Source of the DNA: RBG-16-66-20 sp035499575
Lineage (GTDB): Bacteria; Pseudomonadota; Gammaproteobacteria; Burkholderiales; SG8-39
Reading direction: 5' to 3'
Length of the DNA stretch: 12,140 bases
NCBI GenBank assembly: GCA_035499575.1
Contig: DATJYN010000066.1
Location: 1-12,140 of the forward strand
Shown here: one piece after another, positions 5,686 to 12,140 of the stretch
Layout of the letters: each line of letters opens with the position of its first letter
Numbering within the stretch: position 1 is the stretch's first letter
Made by a program: the position numbers and the translations under genes
Notes under the pieces: model-generated
What the model was told of the DNA's origin: nothing
Database searches by the model: none
What the model saw: the letters and a program-made list of their open reading frames with translations, nothing else

Positions 5686-6915
5686 TCAAAAATTCCGCTG
5701 GAACCAGTCGCGCATGCGGCTGAACACCGCGCGCACCGATCCGTCCTGTTTGGCTACCCGCCCCTGCTGGATCTGCGACACGCCCTCCAGCAGCAGCCCC
5801 ATCGCCGTCGCATAGCGCGGGCTGCGCACCACGTCGGCGAGGCCGCCCTGGTAGCGCGGCATGCCGATGCGCACCGGCATGTGGAAGATCTCCTCGCCCA
5901 GCTCCACCATGCCCTGCATCATGGAACTGCCGCCGGTCAGCACGATCCCGGACGACAGCAGTTCCTCGTAGCCGGATTCGCGCAGCACCTGCTGCACCAG
6001 CGAAAACAGCTCCTCGGCGCGCGGCTCGATCACCTCGGCAAGCGTCTGGCGCGACATGACGCGCGGCTGCCGGTCGCCGATGCCGGGTACCTCGATCGTC
6101 TCGTTCGGGTCGGCGAGCTGGCGCAGCGCCACGCCGTGGCGCATCTTGATCGCCTCTGCCTCCGCCGTGGGCGTGCGCAGCGCCATCGCGATGTCGTTGG
6201 TGATCTGGTCGCCGGCGATCGGGATCACCGCGGTGTGGCGGATCGCGCCGTGGGTGAAGATCGCCAGGTCGGTGGTGCCGCCGCCGATGTCGACCAGGCA
6301 GACGCCGAGGTCCATCTCGTCGGCCGACAGCACCGCGCGCGCCGACGCGAGCGGCTGCAGGATCAGGTCGTTCACGTCCAGGCCGCAGCGGCGCACGCAC
6401 TTGACGATGTTTTGCGCCGCCGATACCGCGCCGGTGACGATGTGCACCTTCACTTCGAGGCGCACGCCGGACATGCCGACCGGCTCGCGCACGTCCTCCT
6501 GGCCGTCGATGATGAATTCCTGCCGCAGCACATGGAGTATTTGCTGGTCGGTCGGGATGTTCACCGCCTTCGCCGTCTCGACGGCGCGCTCGACGTCCAC
6601 GGCGCTGACTTCGCGGTCCTTCACCGCCACCATGCCGGTGGAGTTGAAGCTGCGGATGTGGCTGCCGGCGATGCCGGTGAAAGCCGAGGCGATCTTGCAG
6701 TCGGCCATCAACTCGGCCTCCTCGAGGGCGCGCTGGATGCCTGCGACCGTGGACTCGATATTGACCACCACGCCCTTCTTCAGGCCGCGCGACTCGTGGT
6801 TGCCCATGCCGAGCACTTCCAGGGTCCCGTCGGGCCCGAGCTCGGCCACCAGCGCCGCCACCTTGGAGGTGCCGATGTCCAGTCCCACGACAAGATTGCG
6901 GTTCTCTTTCGCCAT
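5686..6915 (-). CDS. ftsA: Cell division protein FtsA (actin-like Z-ring anchor)
   Basis: FtsA is an actin-family ATPase that tethers FtsZ filaments to the inner membrane and recruits later division proteins. The 409-residue protein has the phosphate-1 motif GLDIGTSKV (11-19), the FtsA-specific 1C subdomain at about 85-165, phosphate-2 motif DIGGGTTD (209-216) and adenosine motif GIVLTGGSS (323-331). The C-terminal VFSRMRDWFQRNF (397-409) is the amphipathic membrane-targeting helix with alternating basic and aromatic residues. The ATG at 6915 comes 3 nt after the ftsQ stop, with GAAGG abutting it, so translation is probably coupled to ftsQ. It precedes ftsZ in the usual order. Length and motifs are complete and nothing is odd. 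Confidence 0.98.
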   Translation of the reverse strand: MAKENRNLVVGLDIGTSKVAALVAELGPDGTLEVLGMGNHESRGLKKGVVVNIESTVAGIQRALEEAELMADCKIASAFTGIAGSHIRSFNSTGMVAVKDREVSAVDVERAVETAKAVNIPTDQQILHVLRQEFIIDGQEDVREPVGMSGVRLEVKVHIVTGAVSAAQNIVKCVRRCGLDVNDLILQPLASARAVLSADEMDLGVCLVDIGGGTTDLAIFTHGAIRHTAVIPIAGDQITNDIAMALRTPTAEAEAIKMRHGVALRQLADPNETIEVPGIGDRQPRVMSRQTLAEVIEPRAEELFSLVQQVLRESGYEELLSSGIVLTGGSSMMQGMVELGEEIFHMPVRIGMPRYQGGLADVVRSPRYATAMGLLLEGVSQIQQGRVAKQDGSVRAVFSRMRDWFQRNF

Positions 6916-6918
6916 CCT

Positions 6919-7668
6919 TCAGCCTTTCCAGCCGGCAACGCGCATCGCGAAGCCGTTCGGGTAACGCAGGTCGACGTGGCGGCGCGGGTCCACCGCGGCG
7001 CCGTGCGGCAGGCGCCCGAGCGAGTCCGGCACCACGGCGACGAAGCGCGCGAGGCGGACTTCGACCGCTTCGGCGCCGTCGCGGCCAAGCTCCAGGGTCA
7101 TGCCGGCATAGGGGCCTTCGCCGAGGCGCAGCTGCCAGGCGTGGCGCGGCGACAGCACTACGCGGTCGGGCGCGGTCGAGAGGGGTGCGAGCAGCTCCGC
7201 GAAGCGCCGGTAGCGGGCCGCGAGTTCGCCCTCGGTGCCGGCAGGACCTGCGAGCAACGGCAGGCCCGCCTGCGCTTCGGCATCCATGCTGGCGGCGAAC
7301 GGCTCGCCGAAAGTGTTCACGAAACCCGAGTCGCCCCAGCGAGCGAACGCGACGTGTTCCTCGATCTGCACTTCGATGCGGTCGGGCCAGACGCGCCGGG
7401 CGTCCACGCGCCGCACCCAGGGCACTTGCTCCAGCCGCCCGCGCACGTCGGCAAGTTCCGCCGCGAAGAAATTGCCGCCGATGCCGTCCAGCGCGCTGGT
7501 GATTTCCTCGCGGTCGGCGTGCTTCAGTTCGCCGAGCACCACGACTTCCCTGAGCGGGAACAGCGGCGAGCTAAGCAGTGACTGCAGCGCCGATGCCGCG
7601 AACAGCAGCGCCGCCAGGCCGATCAGGGCGTTGGCCGTCAGGTTGAGCAGGCGCGGGTTATCCCACAT
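6919..7668 (-). CDS. ftsQ: Cell division protein FtsQ
   Basis: FtsQ is a bitopic inner-membrane protein that forms the FtsQLB complex and links early and late divisome proteins. The 249 residues show a short cytoplasmic tail, one membrane segment (about 12-31), a POTRA domain from about 37 (FPLREVVVLGELKHADREEI) to about 106 with the typical VPWVRRVDARRVWPDRIEVQIEEH stretch split around residues 82-105, then the beta domain. As in the family, sequence conservation is low outside the POTRA, so assignment also rests on its place between ddl and ftsA. The start ATG at 7668 lies inside ddl with an 11-nt overlap; a G-run six nt upstream within ddl could serve as its Shine-Dalgarno sequence. The periplasmic region is rich in R, A and E. 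Confidence 0.95.
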   Translation of the reverse strand: MWDNPRLLNLTANALIGLAALLFAASALQSLLSSPLFPLREVVVLGELKHADREEITSALDGIGGNFFAAELADVRGRLEQVPWVRRVDARRVWPDRIEVQIEEHVAFARWGDSGFVNTFGEPFAASMDAEAQAGLPLLAGPAGTEGELAARYRRFAELLAPLSTAPDRVVLSPRHAWQLRLGEGPYAGMTLELGRDGAEAVEVRLARFVAVVPDSLGRLPHGAAVDPRRHVDLRYPNGFAMRVAGWKG

Positions 7669-8566
7669 GGGCGCCCCCCAGGATCTTCACGCACAGGTCT
7701 TCGTAGGAAAGCCCCGTCGCACGTGCGGCCATCGGCACAAGGCTGTGGCCCGTCATGCCAGGCGAAGTGTTCACCTCGAGCAGCCACGGATCGCCCTTGG
7801 CGTCGAGCATCAGGTCGATGCGGCCCCAGCCGGTGCAGCCCGCCAGCTTGAAGGCCTGCAGCGCGAGCGCCTTGAGCGCCTCTTCCTTCGGCGCCGGCAG
7901 GCCGCAGGGACAGAGGTACTTCGTGTCGTCGGTGAAGTACTTGTTCTGGTAGTCGTAGTTGCCCTGCGGCGCTTCGATGCGGATCAGCGGCAGCGCGGCG
8001 TCATCCACGATGCTCGCGGTGTATTCGGGCCCTTCGATCAGCTTCTCGGCCATCACCGCGCGGTCGTAGTTCACCGCGAGCGCGTAGGCTTCGTCGAGCG
8101 CACCCGTCTCGTAGACCTTGGTCACGCCGAACGACGAACCTTCGCTCACCGGCTTGACGACGAGCGGCATGCCCAGCCGTTTCGCGACTGCGGGGAGGTC
8201 GCTGCCGGCGTGCAGCGATTCGTGCGGCGGTGTCGGCAGGCCCTCCGCGCGCCACAGCAGCTTGCAGCGCAGCTTGTCCATCGCCAGCGCCGAGCCGAGC
8301 ACCCCGCTGCCGGTATAGGGCACACCGAGCACCTCCAGCGCGCCCTGCACCGTGCCGTCCTCGCCGCCGCGGCCGTGCAGCGCGATGAAACAGCGCGCGT
8401 AGCCCTCGCGCTTGAGTTCGAACAGGTCGCGCTCTGCCGGATCGAAAGCGTGCGCGTCCACGCCCTTCGCCCGGAGCGCCTTCAGCACGCCGGTCCCGCT
8501 CATCAGCGAGATTTCGCGCTCGGCGGATTTTCCGCCCAGCAGCACGGCGACCTTGCCGGGGTTCAT
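7658..8566 (-). CDS. ddl: D-alanine--D-alanine ligase
   Basis: Ddl is a cytoplasmic ATP-grasp enzyme that joins two D-Ala molecules to make the dipeptide MurF adds to the peptidoglycan stem. The 302-residue protein (E. coli DdlB is 306) starts MNPGKVAVLLGGKSAEREIS with E16 at the first D-Ala site. HGRGGEDGTVQG lies at 64-75, the flexible-loop serines in SEGSSFG at 141-147, Y210 in the NKY motif of the omega loop, and R249, N266 and S268 in GRID and EVNTSPGMT for ATP, Mg and substrate binding. The ATG at 8566 overlaps the murB stop as ATGA, which fixes the start although the frame is open further upstream into murB. It overlaps ftsQ by 11 nt. The position matches ddlB of other proteobacteria. 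All catalytic residues are present. Confidence 0.97.
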   Translation of the reverse strand: MNPGKVAVLLGGKSAEREISLMSGTGVLKALRAKGVDAHAFDPAERDLFELKREGYARCFIALHGRGGEDGTVQGALEVLGVPYTGSGVLGSALAMDKLRCKLLWRAEGLPTPPHESLHAGSDLPAVAKRLGMPLVVKPVSEGSSFGVTKVYETGALDEAYALAVNYDRAVMAEKLIEGPEYTASIVDDAALPLIRIEAPQGNYDYQNKYFTDDTKYLCPCGLPAPKEEALKALALQAFKLAGCTGWGRIDLMLDAKGDPWLLEVNTSPGMTGHSLVPMAARATGLSYEDLCVKILGGAHVG

Positions 8567-9483
8567 GCCGGGTCCCCCACGATCTTCACCTCCGGCACCA
8601 GGCGCACGCCCTTGTCTTCTTCGACCTTCTGCTGCACCTGCAGGATCAGCCACTCGATGTCGGCGGCGCTGCCCTTGCCGCCCGGGTTGACGATGAAATT
8701 GGCGTGCTTTTCCGAGATGCGCACGCCGTTCCTCTCGAGCTTCTTTAGGCCGCTGGACTGGATCAGGCGCGCGGCCGTCTTGCCTTCGGAGGGATTGCGG
8801 AACACGCTGCCGGCGTTCGGCAGCTGCAGCGGCTGCGTCGAGCGCCGCTTCGAGAGCAGCGCCTTCATGATTTCGCGCGACTCCTCGCGGTCGCCCTCGG
8901 GCAGCTTGAAGTGCGCCGAGGCGAACCACTCGTCGCCGTCGCTGCTGACGTCGGCCTTCAGCTCGCAGTGCCGGTAGCCGAATTCGAATTCTTCCTTGCC
9001 GCGGCGTCGCAGCTGGCCGCGGCGGTTGATGGTCACCACGCGCTCGACGATGTCCCAGGTTTCGCCGCCGTAGCAGCCGGCGTTCATCGCGAGCGCGCCA
9101 CCGACGGTGCCGGGAATGCCGGTCAGGAATTCCGCGCTGCCGAGGTTATGGTCGGCGGCGAAGCGCGCCACTTTCGGGCAGGCGACGCCGGCCTCGGCGT
9201 AGACCAGGCCGTCTTCCATGCGCGGCGCCCGGCGCGGCCCGTACGTCAGGACCACAGTGCCGCGCCAGCCGCCCTCGCGCACCAGGAGGTTGGAGCCCAA
9301 GCCGACAAACAGGACCGGTTCTTCTACCGGCAGCTGACCGAGGAAGGCCGACAGATCCTCGAGGTCAGCCGGCGCAAAAAAGCGCCTGGCAGGGCCGCCC
9401 GCGTGCCAGCTCGAATGGCGCGACATCGGCTCGTTCGCCTTCAGCTCGCCGCGCAGTCCCTGGAATTTGATGTCGCCGGCCAT
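8563..9483 (-). CDS. murB: UDP-N-acetylenolpyruvoylglucosamine reductase MurB, type II
   Basis: MurB is the FAD- and NADPH-dependent cytoplasmic enzyme reducing UDP-GlcNAc-enolpyruvate to UDP-MurNAc. The 306-residue protein has an FAD-binding PCMH-type domain with GLGSNLLV (61-68) and GIPGTVGGALAMNAGCYG (122-139), FGYRHC with Y170/R171, then the C-terminal domain with LPNAGSVFRNP (catalytic S226), EKHANFIVN (258-266) and PEVKIVG (E298). The short length and the EKHANFIVN/PEVKIVG ending are typical of type II MurB, as in Bacillus and Staphylococcus, and unlike the longer type I MurB of E. coli. The start ATG at 9483 follows the murC stop after 2 nt; its stop overlaps the ddl start. The gene has no frame damage. 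Function is secure; the type assignment is by motif memory. Confidence 0.97.
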   Translation of the reverse strand: MAGDIKFQGLRGELKANEPMSRHSSWHAGGPARRFFAPADLEDLSAFLGQLPVEEPVLFVGLGSNLLVREGGWRGTVVLTYGPRRAPRMEDGLVYAEAGVACPKVARFAADHNLGSAEFLTGIPGTVGGALAMNAGCYGGETWDIVERVVTINRRGQLRRRGKEEFEFGYRHCELKADVSSDGDEWFASAHFKLPEGDREESREIMKALLSKRRSTQPLQLPNAGSVFRNPSEGKTAARLIQSSGLKKLERNGVRISEKHANFIVNPGGKGSAADIEWLILQVQQKVEEDKGVRLVPEVKIVGDPA

Positions 9484-9485
9484 GG

Positions 9486-10862
9486 TCAGCTCAGTTGCCC
9501 CGCGACATTTCCGATGGAGCCCGCACCCATGGTGAGCACGACGTCGCCCGCGCGTGCCGCGCGGCGGATCGCATCCGCCATGCCCGCGATGTCGGCGACG
9601 AACACCGGTTCCGCCTTGCCGGCGCCGCGCACGGCACCCGCCAGCGCGCGGCCGTCGGCGGAGGCAATCGGCGCTTCGCCTGCAGGGTAAACCTCGGCTA
9701 GCAGCAGAACGTCGGCGCGCGCAAGTACCTGCACGAAGCCCTCGAACAGGTCGCGCGTGCGCGTATAACGGTGCGGCTGGAACGCGAGCACCAGTCGCCG
9801 CCCCGGAAAGGCGACGCGCGCGGCCTCCAGCGTCGCGGCGATCTCGGCAGGGTGATGCCCGTAATCGTCCACCAGCGCGAACGTTCCCGCCGCGCCGTTC
9901 AGCTTCACGTCGCCGTACTGCTGGAACCTGCGCCCGACGCCGCGAAAACCTGCCAGCGCGCGCTGGATCGCCTCGCCGGGCATCTTCAGTTCGGTCGCCA
10001 CCGCGATCGCCGCCAGCGCGTTCAGCACGTTGTGCCGCCCCGGCAGGTTGAGCGAAACCTCGAGCGGCGGCGACTCACCGCGCAGCGCCTTGAAGCGGCT
10101 CTGCGCGCCCAGCTGCAGGTCGGTGGCGCGGATCATGGCGTCCTCGCGCAGGCCGTAGGTGACGATCGGGCGCGACACGAAAGGCATGATCTCGCGCACG
10201 TGCGGGTCGTCGGCGCACAGCACCGCGCTGCCGTAGAACGGCATGTTGTGCAGGAACTGGATGAACGCCTGCTGCAGCCGCGGGAAATCGTGCTGGTAGG
10301 TGTCCATGTGATCGGCGTCGATGTTGGTCACCACCGCGATCACCGGCTGCAGGTGCAGGAAGCTCGCGTCCGATTCGTCCGCTTCGACCACGATGAATTC
10401 GCCGGCGCCGAGCTTCGCGTTCGAACCGGCGGCGTTCAGCTTGCCGCCGATCACGAAGGTGGGATCGAGGCCGCCTTCGGCGAGCACGCTGGCGACCAGG
10501 CTGGTGGTGGTGGTCTTGCCGTGCGTGCCGGCGATCGCCACGCCCTGCTTGAGCCGCATCAGTTCGGCGAGCATCAGGGCGCGCGGCACGACCGGGATGC
10601 GGCGCGCGCGCGCAGCGACCACTTCCGGGTTGTCCGGGCGCACCGCGGTCGACACCACCACTGCGTCGGCGCCCTGGATGTTTTCGCTCTTGTGCTCGAA
10701 CTTGATGCTCGAACCCATGGCGGCAAGCCGCTTGGTCGCCGCGTTCGGCGCGATATCGGAGCCGCTCACCTGGTAGCCAAGATTCACCAACACCTCGGCG
10801 ATGCCGCTCATGCCGGCGCCGCCGATGCCGACGAAGTGGATGCGGCGGATCTTGTGTTTCAC
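9486..10862 (-). CDS. murC: UDP-N-acetylmuramate--L-alanine ligase
   Basis: MurC attaches L-Ala to UDP-MurNAc using ATP, the first amino-acid addition of the stem peptide, in the cytoplasm. The 458-residue protein has the UDP-binding Rossmann motif FVGIGGAGMSGIAE (10-23), the P-loop GTHGKTTTT (112-120, K116), E160 in VVEADESD, TNIDADHMD (179-187), GRHNVLNALAA (275-285), DDYGHHPAE (332-340) and FQPHRYTRT (361-369). All regions of the Mur ligase fold are present in the right order. The start is GTG at 10862, which overlaps the murG stop as GTGA and has a GGAAGG box upstream. The frame is open further upstream through murG, but only the part from this GTG looks like MurC. It ends 2 nt before murB. 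The non-ATG start plus overlap suggests coupling to murG. Confidence 0.98.
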   Translation of the reverse strand: MKHKIRRIHFVGIGGAGMSGIAEVLVNLGYQVSGSDIAPNAATKRLAAMGSSIKFEHKSENIQGADAVVVSTAVRPDNPEVVAARARRIPVVPRALMLAELMRLKQGVAIAGTHGKTTTTSLVASVLAEGGLDPTFVIGGKLNAAGSNAKLGAGEFIVVEADESDASFLHLQPVIAVVTNIDADHMDTYQHDFPRLQQAFIQFLHNMPFYGSAVLCADDPHVREIMPFVSRPIVTYGLREDAMIRATDLQLGAQSRFKALRGESPPLEVSLNLPGRHNVLNALAAIAVATELKMPGEAIQRALAGFRGVGRRFQQYGDVKLNGAAGTFALVDDYGHHPAEIAATLEAARVAFPGRRLVLAFQPHRYTRTRDLFEGFVQVLARADVLLLAEVYPAGEAPIASADGRALAGAVRGAGKAEPVFVADIAGMADAIRRAARAGDVVLTMGAGSIGNVAGQLS

Positions 10863-11929
10863 GCCGCCTTCCCCCCTGCCAGCGCCACGCAGCGGTCCGC
10901 GACGACCTTCGCCGCATCGGGCTTGCCGAGGGACCTCGCCTTCTTCGCCATTGCAAGCAGGGCCTCCCGGTCCAGGGCGCGGATCAGGTTCGCCAGGGAT
11001 TGCGGATTCAGTTTTTCCTGCGGCAGCAGGATCGCCGCGCCCTTGTCGGCGAGGAAGCGCGCATTCGCGGTCTGGTGGTCGTCCACTGCGTGCGGGAACG
11101 GCACCAGCACGCTCGCCATGCCGGCCGCGGCCAGCTCGGCGACGGTCATCGCGCCCGCACGGCAGATCACCAGGTCCGCCTCGGTATAGCGCTTTGCCAT
11201 GTCCTCGATGAAGGCGGCGAGCTCGCCGCGAACGCCCGAGGACTGGTAGCTGCTTTTCAGTGCGGCAAGATTCTTCTCGCCCGCCTGGTGCACGACGGAC
11301 GGACGGACGCCTTCCGAAATGAGGGCAAGCGCCTTCGGCACGGCTTCGTTCAACGCCTGCGCGCCCAAGCTGCCGCCCACCACCAGCAGGCGCAGCGGGC
11401 CGGTCCTGCCTGCGTAGCGCTCTGCAGGCCCTGCGATTGCCGTGATGTCCGCGCGCACCGGGTTGCCGGTCCACTCCGCGTTCTTCAGCGCATCTGGGAA
11501 CGCGACCATGGACTTTCCGGCGACGCCCGCCAGCACTCGATTGGCGAGGCCCGCGACCGCGTTCTGCTCGTGCACCGCGAGCGGCCGCGCCAGCAGCGAG
11601 GCCATCATGCCGCCGGGGAAAGCGACATAGCCGCCCATGCCCAGCACCACGTCGGGACGGATGCGGAAAATCGCGCGTGCGCTCTGCCAGAAGCCGGCGA
11701 GCAGATTGAACGGCAGCAGCAGGGTCGCCGCCAGCCCCTTGCCGCGCAGCGCAGCGGCGCGGATCCATTCCATCGCGTAGCCGCGTTCCGGCACCAGGCG
11801 CGCTTCCAGGCCGCTGCGCGCGCCCATCCAGACTACCTGCCAGCCGCGACCGCGCAGCTCGTCGGCCACCGCGAGTCCCGGGAACACGTGTCCGCCGGTG
11901 CCGCCCGCCATGATGAGGATCGTGCTCAA
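10859..11929 (-). CDS. murG: Lipid II synthase MurG (UDP-GlcNAc transferase)
   Basis: MurG is a GT-B glycosyltransferase on the inner face of the cytoplasmic membrane, adding GlcNAc to lipid I to make lipid II. The 356-residue protein shows the G-loop MAGGTGGHVFPGLAVA (7-22) with H14, LGMGGYVAFPGG (96-107), HEQN (120-123), GNPVRADI (155-162), GGSLGA (185-190), the C-terminal CRAGAMTVAEL (256-266) and DDHQTAN (283-289) that bind UDP-GlcNAc. The start is read as TTG at 11929: it gives the standard STILIMAGG N-terminus, AGGA lies six nt upstream, and the nearby ATGs at 11948 and 11952 are in other frames. It begins 19 nt after ftsW and overlaps murC by 4 nt. The rare TTG start may lower its translation relative to the neighbours, which is inference. 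Confidence 0.97.
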   Translation of the reverse strand: MSTILIMAGGTGGHVFPGLAVADELRGRGWQVVWMGARSGLEARLVPERGYAMEWIRAAALRGKGLAATLLLPFNLLAGFWQSARAIFRIRPDVVLGMGGYVAFPGGMMASLLARPLAVHEQNAVAGLANRVLAGVAGKSMVAFPDALKNAEWTGNPVRADITAIAGPAERYAGRTGPLRLLVVGGSLGAQALNEAVPKALALISEGVRPSVVHQAGEKNLAALKSSYQSSGVRGELAAFIEDMAKRYTEADLVICRAGAMTVAELAAAGMASVLVPFPHAVDDHQTANARFLADKGAAILLPQEKLNPQSLANLIRALDREALLAMAKKARSLGKPDAAKVVADRCVALAGGKAA

Positions 11930-11935
11930 GAGAAG

Positions 11936-11939
11936 TCCT
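11936..11939 (-). promoter_or_regulatory. Shine-Dalgarno supporting the murG TTG start
   Basis: The minus strand reads AGGA followed by six nt and then TTG at 11929. Spacing is ideal, and no in-frame ATG lies near enough upstream to replace the TTG; the first in-frame Met is codon 7, inside the conserved G-loop region. Confidence 0.55.
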
Positions 11940-11948
11940 GGAACGCAT

Positions 11949-12140
11949 TCATGCGTTTAGCCCTCTCGCGACCTGGCGGTTTTCCCAGTCGATGCGCAGC
12001 AGCATCGCGATGGCCACGCAGTTCACGATCAGGCCCGAGCCGCCGAAACTCATCAGCGGCAGCGTGAGGCCCTTGGTGGGCAGCAGGCCCATGTTCACGC
12101 CCATGTTGATGAGCGACTGGAAGCCAATCCAGATGCCGAT
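11949..12140 (-). CDS. ftsW: FtsW lipid II polymerase, C-terminal fragment (rest beyond window)
   Basis: The last 63 residues of a SEDS-family protein, the peptidoglycan glycosyltransferase of the septum that works with PBP3 (FtsI) in the inner membrane. The fragment contains GIWIGFQSLINMGVNMGLLP at its start, then TKGLTLPLMSFGGSGL, the strongly conserved last loop and membrane segment of FtsW/RodA proteins, and ends in the cytoplasmic tail RIDWENRQVARGLNA. The position directly before murG identifies it as FtsW rather than RodA. The stop is TGA at 11951-11949, and a 19-nt gap separates it from murG. About 300 or more upstream residues should lie to the right of the window. Confidence 0.95.
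   Translation of the reverse strand: MGIWIGFQSLINMGVNMGLLPTKGLTLPLMSFGGSGLIVNCVAIAMLLRIDWENRQVARGLNA

Noticed and set aside
5881..7581. A 566-codon plus-strand open frame opposite ftsA and ftsQ
   Set aside because: Same antisense G+C effect: repetitive H/R/A/D-rich composition, spans two genuine genes and their junction, and has no credible ribosome-binding site or recognisable domain.
7658..8929. A 423-codon minus-strand version of Ddl with a 121-residue extension
   Set aside because: The extension is an out-of-frame reading of murB; the family-like N-terminus begins at the ATG at 8566 that overlaps the murB stop.
9771..11189. A 472-codon plus-strand open frame opposite murC and murG
   Set aside because: Composition again matches an antisense shadow (H, R, V, A, D rich), and both minus-strand genes are complete and motif-perfect.
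9486..11948. An 820-codon minus-strand frame that could be read as an N-terminal fusion to MurC
   Set aside because: The first part is an out-of-frame reading of murG with arginine/glycine-rich low-complexity sequence; MurC homology begins exactly at the GTG at 10862, which has its own Shine-Dalgarno sequence.

Overview
The window is the distal half of a division and cell-wall (dcw) gene cluster, running into the secA locus. Read on the minus strand, the order is ftsW(end)-murG-murC-murB-ddl-ftsQ-ftsA-ftsZ-lpxC-[dciA on the plus strand]-M23 peptidase-secA(start). High G+C, betaproteobacterium-like protein sequences (for example the FtsZ tail ending in DIPAFLRKQAD) and lpxC/dciA/M23/secA downstream of ftsZ all point to a Gram-negative proteobacterium. 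Betaproteobacteria is the most likely class. murB lies inside the cluster and is of the short type II form, which recalls Nitrosomonas-like rather than Burkholderia-like layouts; that finer placement is inference from memory.

Layout by position. 11949-12140: C-terminal end of FtsW, lipid II polymerase. 9486-11929: murG and murC. 7658-9483: murB and ddl. Together these make UDP-MurNAc-peptide precursors and lipid II. 5686-7668: ftsQ and ftsA, divisome assembly and membrane anchor. 4450-5646: ftsZ, the division tubulin. 4331-4449: a 119-nt gap with nested inverted repeats. 3413-4330: lpxC, the committed step of lipid A synthesis. 2986-3423: dciA, the predicted replicative-helicase loader factor and the only plus-strand gene. 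2005-2961: a membrane-anchored M23 endopeptidase with an intact active site. 1918-2004: an 87-nt spacer with two hairpins and an extended -10-like box. 1-1917: the first 639 codons of secA, running off the left edge. No stretch over 300 bases lacks a gene.

From murG to ftsA the genes overlap or are separated by a few bases (GTGA at murG/murC, ATGA at murB/ddl, 11-nt ddl/ftsQ overlap, 2-nt and 3-nt gaps elsewhere), so they look like one translationally coupled polycistron. Continuity weakens at ftsZ/lpxC and is broken by the inverted dciA. dciA overlaps the end of lpxC tail-to-tail by 11 nt and starts only 24 nt from the divergent M23 start.

This is mainly a conserved housekeeping region. I see no phage, IS element, tRNA, rRNA, CRISPR array or defence-like system. 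The points most worth a second look are non-coding: the dciA transcription conflict, the hairpins ahead of secA, the nested repeat after ftsZ, and secA and lpxC starts that lack a Shine-Dalgarno sequence.
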